From positions 83,050 to 147,049 of the forward strand of contig NZ_JBANDC010000013.1 in the NCBI RefSeq assembly GCF_038896935.1: 64,000 nt of DNA. The letters are read 5' to 3'. This document shows, piece after piece, positions 1 to 7,969 of the stretch (positions are counted from its first letter, which is position 1; every line of letters begins with the position of its first letter). The DNA is from Collimonas rhizosphaerae (GTDB taxonomy: Bacteria > Pseudomonadota > Gammaproteobacteria > Burkholderiales > Burkholderiaceae_D). The notes under the pieces were generated by a model that was given only the letters and a program-made list of their open reading frames with translations, was not told the DNA's origin and did no database searches. Both the position numbers and the translations under genes were made by a program.

Positions 1-1
1 G

Positions 2-742
2 CTGCAGGGGACAAAAAAGGTCTTGATCGGAACCGAGATCACGCACTACGGCAGCGGCAGTTATGTGCTGTCCGCAATCGACATGCCGGTTTCAGGCCAG
101 GTGGTGGAAGCATCTGCCGCGCAGCCTTATCTTGGGATAAGGATCGACCTGGACGCCAGGGAAATAGCAGCGCAGGTCATCGAAAGAAATATCCCGGTCC
201 CAAAGAATTCCCGCTCGCGCGCCGGCGCCTATGTGGAGGAATCGGATGCTGAACTGCAGGATGCATTCCTGCGCTTGTTGCGGTTATTGCGGAAACCCCG
301 GGACTTGGCCGCACTGGCGCCCCTGGTCAAGCAGGAAATCCTGTATCGCCTGATCACCGCCAAAGACGGCGACGTGCTGGGCCAGACCGTGCTGGCCCAT
401 TACCAGGAAAAAGGAGTCAACCAGGCGATCCACTGGATCAAGACCAACTACGCCGAACCGATGCAGATCGAGAAGCTGGCCAAGACGGTCAGCATGAGCG
501 TATCGAACCTGCACCACCGCTTCAAGGCCATCACCGTCATGAGCCCCTTGCAGTATCAAAAGCAGATACGCTTGCTGGAAGCGCGCAAGCTGCTCTTGGG
601 CGGCAACATCGAAGCCGCCACGGCGGCCTTCAAGGTGGGCTATGAAAGCCCATCGCAATTCAGCCGGGAGTATCGCCGGCTGTTCGGAGCCTCGCCGCTG
701 CAAGACATGGAGTATTTGAAACACCATGAACTGGATCGGTAA
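2..742 (+). CDS. AraC family transcriptional regulator, 5' end outside the window
   Basis: The reading frame is already open at base 2, and the residues before the first possible start (TTG at 23) fit the family pattern QGxKxVLIG...YGSGSY. The true start is therefore upstream of the window. The N-terminal part resembles the AraC_N ligand-sensing type (PF06719-like), with an SxIDMPVSG segment. The C-terminal 110 residues hold two helix-turn-helix units, with MQIEKLAKTVSMSVSNLHHR as the first recognition helix region and the closing signature VGYESPSQFSREYRRLFG. It should be a soluble DNA-binding regulator. It ends 49 bases before the phzF-like gene on the same strand and might regulate it (inference). 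Confidence 0.85.
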   Translation: MQGTKKVLIGTEITHYGSGSYVLSAIDMPVSGQVVEASAAQPYLGIRIDLDAREIAAQVIERNIPVPKNSRSRAGAYVEESDAELQDAFLRLLRLLRKPRDLAALAPLVKQEILYRLITAKDGDVLGQTVLAHYQEKGVNQAIHWIKTNYAEPMQIEKLAKTVSMSVSNLHHRFKAITVMSPLQYQKQIRLLEARKLLLGGNIEAATAAFKVGYESPSQFSREYRRLFGASPLQDMEYLKHHELDR

Positions 743-791
743 AACAGGCTAGCTGCTAGAATTGCAGGCTCGTCAAACCAGCAGGATTCCC

Positions 792-1658
792 ATGCCATCC
801 TACGCATTCCGTCTTCTCAATGTCTTTGCAGAATCCACTTTCGGCGGCAACCAGCTCTGCGTGTTTGAAGACGCCCGCGGCATGGACGACGCCACCATGC
901 GGGCGCTGGCGCTGCAATTCAATCTCTCGGAAACCACGTTTATCCTGCCGTCCGAGCACGCCGCTGCCCGTGTACGGATTTTTACGCCGGGTTATGAAAT
1001 GCGCTTTGCCGGCCATCCGACGCTGGGCACCGCGCACGTGGTGCGCGATCTTGCCGGCGCCGGCGCCGGCGACAGGCTGTCGCTGGAATTCGCAGCCGGC
1101 GTGGTCCCGGTGTCCGCCGACGGCGACGTCTGGACTTTCACCGCGCCTCAAGGCGGCGGATTGAAAACGGCGCCGACAAACCTGACGCAAGCCGAGATGG
1201 CAGCGCTGCTCGGCTTGAATGAAGACGATCTGCTGGCCGCACCGGTATGGATAGACACCGGCGCCGACCAGTTGCTGGTAGCGCTGCGCAGCATGGACGC
1301 CGTGCGCCGCACCAGCCCTGACAGCGCACATCTCGATGCCTGGCCTGAGAGCAGCCTGGAGCGCAAGACCGTCTACGTGTTTGCCTTCGATCCGGACCGG
1401 CCGGGCCAGGTGCTGTCCCGCTACTTCTTTTCCAAGCAGGGCGGCGGCGTATCCGAAGATCCCGGCACCGGATCGGCTTGCGCCAATCTTGGCGGCTGGC
1501 TGATCGCCAACGGCCATCCCTTGCCTGCCGAATATCAGATCGCACAAGGCGAAGCGGTGCAGCGCCCTTGCCTGCTGCGGCTCAAGGTGACGGCTGACCG
1601 CGCCATCCAGGTGGGCGGCAAGGTCATCGAAATCGGCCGCGGCAAAATCAGCCTGTAA
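792..1658 (+). CDS. PhzF family phenazine biosynthesis-like isomerase
   Basis: This is a 288-residue PhzF-fold protein, the usual family length. Two-lobed diaminopimelate-epimerase-like motifs are visible: GNQLCVFEDA near residue 17, NLSETTF with the family's catalytic glutamate near residue 45, the glycine-rich MRFAGHPTLGTAHV segment, and EDPGTGSACANLGGWL in the second lobe. Family members isomerise small carboxylate substrates, but most lack a known substrate and are not in phenazine clusters. No phenazine genes are nearby, so a role in phenazine synthesis is not supported. The ATG at 792 is chosen over an upstream TTG because it begins directly before the conserved YAFRLLNVFAE strand. It follows an AraC regulator on the same strand. 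Confidence 0.88.
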   Translation: MPSYAFRLLNVFAESTFGGNQLCVFEDARGMDDATMRALALQFNLSETTFILPSEHAAARVRIFTPGYEMRFAGHPTLGTAHVVRDLAGAGAGDRLSLEFAAGVVPVSADGDVWTFTAPQGGGLKTAPTNLTQAEMAALLGLNEDDLLAAPVWIDTGADQLLVALRSMDAVRRTSPDSAHLDAWPESSLERKTVYVFAFDPDRPGQVLSRYFFSKQGGGVSEDPGTGSACANLGGWLIANGHPLPAEYQIAQGEAVQRPCLLRLKVTADRAIQVGGKVIEIGRGKISL

Positions 1659-1672
1659 CGTTTAATTCCGGC

Positions 1673-2908
1673 TCAAGCCCGCGCCTGCGACCAGCGCCGG
1701 TAGCGCCGCGTCAGCCGGCGCGTACGCAACTGGTCGATGACCAGGGTCAGCAGCGCCGAATGATTCCCTGCCGCCGCCCGGCTGGCGCCGAGCGATCGCA
1801 GGCGGCGCTTGACCAGGGCCATGCGCGCCAGCGCCGCCATCATCTGGTCCTTCCATTCCACCGCCGGACCGCGCGCAGCCTGGTCGCCGCCGGCTAGCCA
1901 TTGCGCAGGCAAGTCGGGCGCGATCGCCAGCGCCGTCGCCATGCCCGCCACCGCTACGCCGCTAGCCAGCACCTGCTCCGCCACCGCCTTGCGGCCGATG
2001 CCGCCGGTAGTCATCACGGGCATGCGGGCGACGGCGGCCAGTTCTTTGGCAAACTCCAGGAAATAGGCTTCACGCGCCAAGGTACGGCCATCCGCAGTCT
2101 GGCCCTGCATCGCCGGGCTCTCGTAGCTGCCGCCGGACAGCTCGACCAAGTCCACCTGCAATTCGTTGAGCCAGAGAATGACCTGCCTGGCGTCGTCCTC
2201 GCTGAAACCGCCGCGCTGGAAATCGGCAGAATTGAGCTTTACCGCCACACTGAATCCGGCCGCAACCGCGGCCCGCACCGCGCGCACCACTTGCAGCAGC
2301 AAGCGCGCCCGGTTTTCCAGGCTGCCGCCCCACTCGTCCTGGCGGCGATTGCTCAGGGGCGACAGGAATTGGGAGATCAGGTAGCCGTGCGCGGCGTGGA
2401 TTTCAACTCCGCTGAACCCGGCCCGTTCGGCAGCGGCGGCGCTGGCGGCAAAGCGCTCGATGACTTCCTGGATCTCCGCATCGCTCATCGCTTTCGGTTG
2501 CACAAACAGCTTGCTGTGCTTGCCCATGTCCAGCGCCAGCGCCGACGGCGCCCACGCCGTGCCGCCCATGGCAGCCATCACCTGGCGCCCCGGATGGTTG
2601 AGCTGCATCCACACTTGCGCGCCCTTGTGTTTCGCCGCTTCTGCCCACTGCTTGAAAGGCTGCAGGGGGGTATCGGCTTCCAGCACGATGCCGCCCGGCC
2701 CGGTCAGGGCGCGGCCGTCGATCATGACGTTGCCGGTGATGATCAGGCCGGCGCCGCCGTCGGCCCAGGCGCGGTAAAGCCGGTGGATGGCGGCGCCGGG
2801 CAACTGGCCGCTGTCGGCCATGTTTTCTTCCATGGCGGCTTTGGCGAGGCGGTTGGGCAAGGTGCTGCCGTTCGGCAGTTGCAACGATGAAAACATGGTC
2901 GAAGTCAT
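1673..2908 (-). CDS. Old Yellow Enzyme family NADH:flavin oxidoreductase
   Basis: This is a 411-residue FMN-dependent ene-reductase of the OYE/NADH:flavin oxidoreductase family with a TIM-barrel fold. Visible motifs are PNRLAKAAMEENMAD at the N-terminus, the substrate-binding HAAHGYLISQFLSP near residue 173, the NRRQDEWGGSLENRARLL strand typical of the family, and TTGGIG in the phosphate-binding loop. Likely substrates are alpha,beta-unsaturated carbonyls or other electrophiles; the physiological one is unknown. It is divergent from the merR-type gene across 69 bases, with a MerR-style 19-bp-spacer promoter facing it, so induction by that regulator is likely. The second in-frame ATG, four codons in, is an alternative start. 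The tail is arginine-rich. Confidence 0.9.
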   Translation of the reverse strand: MTSTMFSSLQLPNGSTLPNRLAKAAMEENMADSGQLPGAAIHRLYRAWADGGAGLIITGNVMIDGRALTGPGGIVLEADTPLQPFKQWAEAAKHKGAQVWMQLNHPGRQVMAAMGGTAWAPSALALDMGKHSKLFVQPKAMSDAEIQEVIERFAASAAAAERAGFSGVEIHAAHGYLISQFLSPLSNRRQDEWGGSLENRARLLLQVVRAVRAAVAAGFSVAVKLNSADFQRGGFSEDDARQVILWLNELQVDLVELSGGSYESPAMQGQTADGRTLAREAYFLEFAKELAAVARMPVMTTGGIGRKAVAEQVLASGVAVAGMATALAIAPDLPAQWLAGGDQAARGPAVEWKDQMMAALARMALVKRRLRSLGASRAAAGNHSALLTLVIDQLRTRRLTRRYRRWSQARA

Positions 2909-2941
2909 GATGGATGCGCTAGCAAAAGGAGGAAATACGGT

Positions 2942-2972
2942 ATGCTAAGCTTGAAGTCAACTTGAAGGTCAA
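2942..2972 (-). promoter_or_regulatory. MerR-type promoter with operator for the OYE gene
   Basis: On the minus strand, TTGACC (2972-2967) and TAGCAT (2947-2942) are separated by 19 bases, the over-long spacer typical of promoters that MerR-family activators twist into an active form. The spacer holds a near-palindrome (2950-2967: arms CTTGAAGT and ACTTGAAG around CA, one mismatched pair). The same sequence lies 11 bases before the merR start, so it could also give autoregulation. Confidence 0.6.
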
Positions 2973-2977
2973 GCGAT

Positions 2978-3388
2978 ATGAAGATTGGTGAATTGGCGGA
3001 CAAAACCGGCATGGCGCCCTCGGCCATCCGCTATTACGAACAAAGCGGCCTGCTGCCCAAGCCTGAGCGCGGCGCCAACGGCTACCGCGACTATGCCGAG
3101 GCTGCCATCGAACGCCTGCGGCGGATCCAGATGGCGCAAAGCCTGGGATTTTCGCTGGACGCTATCCGCAGCGTATTCGCCAGCAACGAGGAACTGTCCA
3201 AGGACGACCTGATAGGCAAGCTGGATGGCCGGCTCAAGGAAATCGAGCAGCTGATGGACACGCTGCGCGAGCAGCACCAGCACCTGCGCAACCTGCGCGC
3301 CACGCTGCAGGCAACCTGGGCGGAAGGAGAATGCCTGAACACCTCCAGCCTGGAAAACGGCCGGATTGCCAGGCCCGGGAAACACTAG
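2978..3388 (+). CDS. MerR family transcriptional regulator
   Basis: This is a 136-residue regulator with a classic MerR winged helix at the N-terminus (MKIGELADKTGMAPSAIRYY, then ESGLLP-like QSGLLPKPERG and NGYRDY). A long dimerisation helix follows (residues about 75-120), and the C-terminus is short and variable with a single Cys (C112). The lack of a Cys-rich metal-binding loop argues against a metal sensor. It is closest in layout to SoxR/NolA-like or aldehyde/electrophile-responsive members. The divergent Old Yellow Enzyme gene is the probable target through the 19-bp-spacer promoter between them. Its end overlaps the convergent pyrophosphohydrolase gene by four bases. Confidence 0.9.
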   Translation: MKIGELADKTGMAPSAIRYYEQSGLLPKPERGANGYRDYAEAAIERLRRIQMAQSLGFSLDAIRSVFASNEELSKDDLIGKLDGRLKEIEQLMDTLREQHQHLRNLRATLQATWAEGECLNTSSLENGRIARPGKH

Positions 3389-3759
3389 GCGTCCTTGTAT
3401 TCGGAATACTTGCGCGCATCCCCGCGCACTTTATCGGCAGGATATTTAAGCCGGTTGAGGACCATTTTTTCTGACACGGCTGCGCGCAGGTCAATGTCGA
3501 GCTTGTCGGCAAGGCGCACCAGGTAGACCAGCACGTCGGCCATTTCATGCCGGACCTGCTGCAATTTGCCTGGGGCGAGCTCATCGCCGCTGCCGGTTGG
3601 CAGCCATTGGAAATGTTCCAGCAGCTCGGCCGCCTCGACGCACAGCGCCGCCGACAGGTTTTTAGGGGTATGGAATTGATCCCAGTCGCGCTCGGCGACG
3701 AACTGGCGGACTTCCTCCCGCAAGCTGGCAAATTCACCGTTTCCTGACTGTTCGACCAT
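3385..3759 (-). CDS. MazG-like nucleotide pyrophosphohydrolase
   Basis: This 124-residue all-alpha NTP pyrophosphatase belongs to the MazG/RS21-C6 superfamily. The metal-binding pattern is visible as EAAELLEHFQW (ExxE) around residue 42 and HEMADVLVYLVRLAD (ExxD) around residue 70. The length matches single-domain members that hydrolyse dCTP or non-canonical NTPs to monophosphates, giving a nucleotide-pool cleaning role. The start ATG lies next to a run compatible with a weak ribosome site. It is convergent with the merR gene and overlaps it by four bases. The upstream region to 4042 (about 280 bases) contains no gene. Confidence 0.85.
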   Translation of the reverse strand: MVEQSGNGEFASLREEVRQFVAERDWDQFHTPKNLSAALCVEAAELLEHFQWLPTGSGDELAPGKLQQVRHEMADVLVYLVRLADKLDIDLRAAVSEKMVLNRLKYPADKVRGDARKYSEYKDA

Positions 3760-3957
3760 GGCAGCGCTCCGTTTAAAATTCCCACCATGATATAGGCTGC
3801 GGCGGCTGCAAGCAGCCGCTTCGATGCCGCGGTCATGATCGTGCTCTGGCAGCGCTCCGGGCGGCGGTTAAAATGTCAATTTCGCAAGCACTTACATCGC
3901 AAAGGCCTACGTGATATAAGAGTAGCTGTTACTTTGCTTTCAGCAACCTGCTCTTGA

Positions 3958-3981
3958 CTAGAGCCTGTTAACAGGCCCTAG
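3958..3981. promoter_or_regulatory. 24-bp palindrome upstream of the diguanylate cyclase gene
   Basis: A perfect 14-bp palindrome (GCCTGTTAACAGGC, 3963-3976) is extended to 24 bp by CTAG on both sides with one mismatched pair. It has no loop, so it suits a dimeric DNA-binding protein better than a hairpin. It lies about 60 bases before the GGDEF start. The regulator is unknown. Confidence 0.4.
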
Positions 3982-4042
3982 TGTTTTGTGAACAGGCGTG
4001 CCGCCGTTTAATGATGGAACCATCATCTCGGTAAGGATGCAT

Positions 4043-5446
4043 ATGGACATGAGCGTAAAAATCGGCGGGCAGCCGGAAGCAATCCGCCGGGTGACAAAAA
4101 TCTATTCACGCTTGCTGATCGCGGGCTTTGCGCTATCGCCGGCTATCCTGATCGCCTACCTGTATTTCTTCCAGGATCCCGGGCTCAAATTCGAAGACCA
4201 CCTGTTCCACGAAATCGCGATTGCCGCCGCTACCCTGGAGGGCATTTTTGTCACTTACGTCAGCTGGCGTTGTTACCTGTCCTCGGGAGAGCCGCTGCTG
4301 CGCTGGCTTACCCTGGGGTTTTTAGGGTTCACCCTGATCTACGCCCTGCACGGCATCTTCACCGGCATGGCACATCACAATATCTGGCTGTTCCTGCTGT
4401 ATGGCCCGGCGTCCCGCCTGGCGATGGCGATCCTGCTGCTGGTCGGCTTGTTATCCTTCAACCAGGAACCCGACGCTCGCGAGCTGCGCACCAATCCGCG
4501 TCCATGGCGGATATGGATCGCGGCATTTCTGCTGATCGATATCGCAGTGGCGTCCATCGCCTATTCGGCGATTGCAGGCAGTCCTGCCGTGCGGCTGACA
4601 ATGGAGGGCGGCGCCCTGTTTTTCTGCGCGGTCAACATCATCCTCATGCTGGCCGGCCGGATCCGCTCGCCGCTGATGACGATCTTCGGCATTTCGATCG
4701 CCCTGTTCGGCCTGTCGTCATTGGCGTTCATTCTCGGCCGCCCGTGGAATCACATGTGGTGGCTGGCGCATGCCATCTTCGCCGGCGGATTTTTCTTCCT
4801 CAGCTACGGCATCATCCAGGCCTTCCATACCACCCGTTCATTCGCCACGATCTACAACCAGGAAGAAATGGTGAACCGGCTGGCGATGGCGATGGTCCGG
4901 ACCGAAAGCGCGCTGCAGGAGCTGCAGCACAGCAACCGCATGCTGGAGCACCTGGCCTCGACCGATCCCCTGACCGGCGCCGCCAACCGCCGCTATTTCA
5001 TCGAGCGGGTAGATGCCGAAATCGCCAGGTCCAGGCGGGATAACCTGTCGTTTTCCCTGCTCGCCCTCGACCTGGATAATTTCAAGGCCATCAACGATCA
5101 CTACGGCCATCAGGTGGGCGACGACGTACTGCAGGGTTTCGTGCAGAAATGCCTGGAAGAGATCCGTCCCTATGACAGCGTAGCGCGCATGGGCGGCGAA
5201 GAATTCATGGTCTTGCTGCCGCAAGCCTCGCTGGACGTTGCAGTGGTGATCGGCGAGCGCATCAGGTCAGCCACCGAAAACGCCGTGTTCGACAGCATCG
5301 TCATACCTAAGGTGATACTCACTGTCAGCATCGGCGTATCGCAGTTCGGCCGCGACGGCAGCACCATCGACACGATTTTCCGCGCCGCCGACGAGCGCCT
5401 CTATCGCGCCAAGAACCAGGGCCGCAACTGCGTGATTACAACATGA
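4043..5446 (+). CDS. Membrane-bound diguanylate cyclase (GGDEF)
   Basis: The 467-residue protein has about seven or eight hydrophobic segments in its first 265 residues (a seven-helix-type sensory membrane domain, family not recognised). A short coiled coil follows (LQELQHSNRMLEHL), then a complete GGDEF domain beginning at ASTDPLTGAANRRYF. The active-site loop reads GGEEF, and an RPYD inhibitory c-di-GMP binding site sits exactly five residues before it. It should therefore be an active, product-inhibited cyclase making c-di-GMP from two GTP at the inner membrane. There is no EAL domain. The ATG at 4043 is preferred because AAGGA lies five bases before it; GTG 3998 and ATG 4037 are in frame but worse placed. 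Confidence 0.9.
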   Translation: MDMSVKIGGQPEAIRRVTKIYSRLLIAGFALSPAILIAYLYFFQDPGLKFEDHLFHEIAIAAATLEGIFVTYVSWRCYLSSGEPLLRWLTLGFLGFTLIYALHGIFTGMAHHNIWLFLLYGPASRLAMAILLLVGLLSFNQEPDARELRTNPRPWRIWIAAFLLIDIAVASIAYSAIAGSPAVRLTMEGGALFFCAVNIILMLAGRIRSPLMTIFGISIALFGLSSLAFILGRPWNHMWWLAHAIFAGGFFFLSYGIIQAFHTTRSFATIYNQEEMVNRLAMAMVRTESALQELQHSNRMLEHLASTDPLTGAANRRYFIERVDAEIARSRRDNLSFSLLALDLDNFKAINDHYGHQVGDDVLQGFVQKCLEEIRPYDSVARMGGEEFMVLLPQASLDVAVVIGERIRSATENAVFDSIVIPKVILTVSIGVSQFGRDGSTIDTIFRAADERLYRAKNQGRNCVITT

Positions 5447-5471
5447 AGCGGCAGCGCCGCGACCTGCCGGC

Positions 5472-6029
5472 TCAACCGGCGCCGGTGTTGCGGTATTTGC
5501 CGATGCCGATGCCGAATATGCTGGTCTGATGGCTCCTGCTTTTCACCACCCTCAATTTTTTGCTTGGGTCAAGCAGCGTAAAGCGTTCCCTGATGTCAGC
5601 TTCGCTTGGCAATGAATTTGCGCGCCAGCGGATGATATCGATACCGGCCTTTTTCAGTGCCTTGTACTTTCGTTCATCCTCTTTGCTGACGGTCTTGCTG
5701 TTGTGATTCTTGTTGTCTATCTCGATCACCGCGACCACATCGCTGGCTTTGTCGCAAATCACGAAATCCAGGTTCTTTGCCGTCAGGCTGTCGAGACCGG
5801 CGCTGTCCTTGGTGCCGAGGCAGCGGCTCAGCCCGACTTGCGCCAGCACCATGTGGTCCGGCAACGCGCCTACCAGCCGCCAGTACATGATCTGTTCATT
5901 GTTCGACATCGGTTTTTTCTTGACGTATTCGCGTCGCTTTTGCAGCTTCGCCTGCTTCTCCCTGGTAACCACAGCAATCACAGCCATGATAATGAGCGTT
6001 AGCACCGTGAGTGCAATGACTGCTTTCAT
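5472..6029 (-). CDS. DUF2726 domain protein with N-terminal membrane anchor
   Basis: The 185-residue protein begins with one membrane helix (residues 4-22) and a basic stretch, followed by a DUF2726 domain. Characteristic features are MSNNEQIMYWRLVGAL, the VLAQVGLSRCL strand, DFVICD, and the EIDNKNHNS motif followed by KALKKAGIDIIRWRA. This layout is like a PD-(D/E)XK-type nuclease core (D, E and K in order), so nucleic-acid binding or cleavage is possible but unproven. AGAGGAA lies seven bases before the ATG. A palindromic promoter lies just upstream. Confidence 0.8.
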   Translation of the reverse strand: MKAVIALTVLTLIIMAVIAVVTREKQAKLQKRREYVKKKPMSNNEQIMYWRLVGALPDHMVLAQVGLSRCLGTKDSAGLDSLTAKNLDFVICDKASDVVAVIEIDNKNHNSKTVSKEDERKYKALKKAGIDIIRWRANSLPSEADIRERFTLLDPSKKLRVVKSRSHQTSIFGIGIGKYRNTGAG

Positions 6030-6059
6030 TATTCAGTTCCTCTAGTTGAGTGCAGCGGC

Positions 6060-6087
6060 CATTATATTTCTATATGGAAATATAATG
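6060..6087 (-). promoter_or_regulatory. Palindromic promoter/operator of the DUF2726 gene
   Basis: CATTATATTTC (6060-6070) and GAAATATAATG (6077-6087) form a perfect 11-bp inverted repeat around a six-base loop. Read on the minus strand the proximal arm contains TATAAT (6066-6061), about 31 bases before the DUF2726 start, so the palindrome covers a probable -10 box. This would suit repression, perhaps by the AT-rich-DNA type of regulator. The rest of 6030-6306 shows no gene. Confidence 0.45.
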
Positions 6088-6306
6088 AAGTCAAAAATGC
6101 AGTACTTATGGATTGTTTATCGCAATCGCCGGCAGCGGGGCCGTCAGGATCTTGGAAAAGAACTGGCCGGGAAAGGCCGGCAGATATCGGCGCACCGCGA
6201 GAAAAGCGGCACAGGATGGGGGGAGCAAGGGACGGCGGACATCTGGTCCGCCCAACCCTGCCAGCTCGCTGAGCCGACAGTAGCTGGCTATATTTACAGG
6301 CCGGAA

Positions 6307-6591
6307 TTACTCGGTCAGCCCGAAAATCGCATCGTAGCCATTCTTGGCGCGATCTGCTTCTTCCAGTTCATTGCTCAAACCCAGGTCTTCCAGCTCTTCC
6401 GCGGCATTGTTGAACTGCTTGCTGCTGGAGGCGCCGATGACACGGTAGATTTCCTGTTTCGCATTGCGGATGCCGAGCAATATCTGTTCTTGCCTGACGA
6501 CGTTCAGTTCTGTCGACGTGATCAGCAGGTTGGCCATGATGTCGTGGTCGAACTCGGGGATGTCTTTATCTCCGATTAGTGCTGTTTTCAA
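6307..6591 (-). CDS. Small acidic hypothetical protein (94 aa)
   Basis: I do not recognise this family. The start is TTG (6591-6589), supported by AGAGGAA six bases upstream. The protein is soluble, acidic and predicted helical (for example NNAAEELEDLGLSNELEEAD), with no signal peptide or Cys. An upstream-facing pair with the DUF2726 gene on the same strand is possible (277-base gap). Codon use is less GC-rich than in the neighbouring housekeeping genes. The call rests on the open frame, the ribosome site and the compositional bias only. Confidence 0.55.
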   Translation of the reverse strand: MKTALIGDKDIPEFDHDIMANLLITSTELNVVRQEQILLGIRNAKQEIYRVIGASSSKQFNNAAEELEDLGLSNELEEADRAKNGYDAIFGLTE

Positions 6592-6642
6592 TCTGTTCCT
6601 CTTGTCTTTATGGATAAATTTTGCCGCAAGTGTGCGATTTTA

Positions 6643-6808
6643 TCAGTGTAGTGCTTTGTAAGTAATGGAGCTTCAGAAATGGTGTATTTTTGTGCCAGGC
6701 TAGACGCAAACCGGAGCGATAGCAGTGCTATCGCGAGGATTTGCAACGACGCATGGCGCGAAAAGACGCCGTTTATGAAGTTTCATTATTTGCAAAGTAC
6801 TACACTAA
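6643..6808. repeat. Long imperfect palindromic element (MITE-like)
   Basis: The two halves of this 166-base segment are inverted copies of each other. AGTGTAGTGCTTTG at 6645-6658 mirrors CAAAGTACTACACT at 6793-6806. The match continues through ATGGAGCTTCAG/TTATGAAGTTTCAT and GTGCCAGGC/GCATGGCGC into a perfect centre, GATAGCA-G-TGCTATC (6718-6732). It encodes nothing and lies between two genes. Its form suggests a non-autonomous transposon or a REP-like mobile palindrome; as RNA it would fold into one long hairpin. Confidence 0.6.
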
Positions 6809-6832
6809 GTCTGGCGTTTTGCCGTCATGGCG

Positions 6833-6878
6833 CTCCGCGAAGCGCCTGGGCGCTGCATCTGCGCCGGGCTTCGCGGAG
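6833..6878 (-). terminator. Stem-loop downstream of fbp
   Basis: An 11-bp perfect stem (CTCCGCGAAGC at 6833-6843 with GCTTCGCGGAG at 6868-6878) lies 12 bases after the fbp stop codon. The inner sequence can extend the stem with GGCGC/GCGCC. No T-run follows in either direction, so it may act as an mRNA 3' stabiliser or a weak terminator. Confidence 0.45.
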
Positions 6879-6889
6879 AAGGCTCCTGC

Positions 6890-7891
6890 TTATTCCTGGT
6901 GATAGCGGGTCACCAGTTCGACTTCGCTCTTCGAACCGAGGAAGACCGGCACGCGCTGGTGCAGCTTCTCCGGCTGGATATCCATGATCGCCTGCTTGCC
7001 GTCGGTGGCGGCGCCGCCGGCCTGCTCGACGATGAAGGCCATCGGGTTGGCTTCGTACATCAGGCGCAGCTTGCCTGGCTTGTCCGGTTCACGCGCATCG
7101 GCCGGGTACATGAAGATGCCGCCGCGGTTCAGGATGCGGTGGACGTCAGCCACCATCGATGCGATCCAGCGCATGTTGAAATCTTTCTGGCGCGGCCCGC
7201 TGCTGCCTGCCAGCATTTCGTTGACATAACGCGTGACCGGCGGGTGCCAGTGGCGCGCGTTGGAAGCGTTGATCGCAAATTCCTTGGTCTCGGCCGGGAT
7301 TTGCATGCCGCGCTGGGTCAGGACCCACGAACCCATTTCACGGTCCAGGGTAAAACAATCCACGCCATTGCCGGTGGTTAGCACCAGCATGGTCTGCGGG
7401 CCGTAGACGGCGTAGCCGGCAGCGACCTGCTTGCGGCCCGACTGCATGAAATCCTGTTCGGTCGGCGATTTCATGCCGTCCGGTGCTTTCAGCACGGAGA
7501 AAATGGTGCCGATCGAGACATTGACGTCGATGTTGCTGGAACCGTCGAGCGGATCGAACAGCAGCATGTATTCGCCTTGCGGATAGCGGTTGGGAATCGG
7601 GTGTATCGATTCCATTTCTTCCGAAGCCATGGCCGCCAGGTGGCCGCCCCACTCATTGGCTTCCAGCAGGATTTCATTGGAAATGATGTCCAGTTTCTTC
7701 TGCACTTCGCCTTGCACGTTCTCGCTGTCGGCGCTGCCCAGGACTTCGCCCAGCGCGCCCTTGCCGACGGCGTGGCTGATGGTCTTGCAGGCGCGCCCGA
7801 CCACTTCGATCAGCAGCCGCAGTTCGGCCGGGATGCTGTTGTGCAAGCGTTGTTGCTCTATCAGGTGCTGGGTAAGACTAATACGTTTCAT
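6890..7891 (-). CDS. fbp: Fructose-1,6-bisphosphatase class I
   Basis: The 333-residue class I enzyme removes the C1 phosphate of fructose 1,6-bisphosphate in gluconeogenesis. The metal and active-site signatures are present: ASEEMES near residue 88, FDPLDGSSNIDVNVSIGTIF near 110-131, and the C-terminal KLRLMYEANPMAFIVEQAGG segment. Length and order are those of a complete enzyme. It is followed on the same strand by a stem-loop and preceded by pepN (78 bases away, same strand), so the two may be co-transcribed. AAAGAG precedes the ATG. Confidence 0.96.
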   Translation of the reverse strand: MKRISLTQHLIEQQRLHNSIPAELRLLIEVVGRACKTISHAVGKGALGEVLGSADSENVQGEVQKKLDIISNEILLEANEWGGHLAAMASEEMESIHPIPNRYPQGEYMLLFDPLDGSSNIDVNVSIGTIFSVLKAPDGMKSPTEQDFMQSGRKQVAAGYAVYGPQTMLVLTTGNGVDCFTLDREMGSWVLTQRGMQIPAETKEFAINASNARHWHPPVTRYVNEMLAGSSGPRQKDFNMRWIASMVADVHRILNRGGIFMYPADAREPDKPGKLRLMYEANPMAFIVEQAGGAATDGKQAIMDIQPEKLHQRVPVFLGSKSEVELVTRYHQE

Positions 7892-7969
7892 ATTGCTCTT
7901 TCTTTGTTGTAGCCTTCCCCGGCCGGCAGCGGAAACCTTCCCGCTGCCGGTTGGGAAACGGCAAAAAAA

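Noticed and set aside
792..1658. A phenazine biosynthesis pathway, from the PhzF-like gene
   Set aside because: No other phz genes are nearby; PhzF-fold proteins are widespread outside phenazine clusters.
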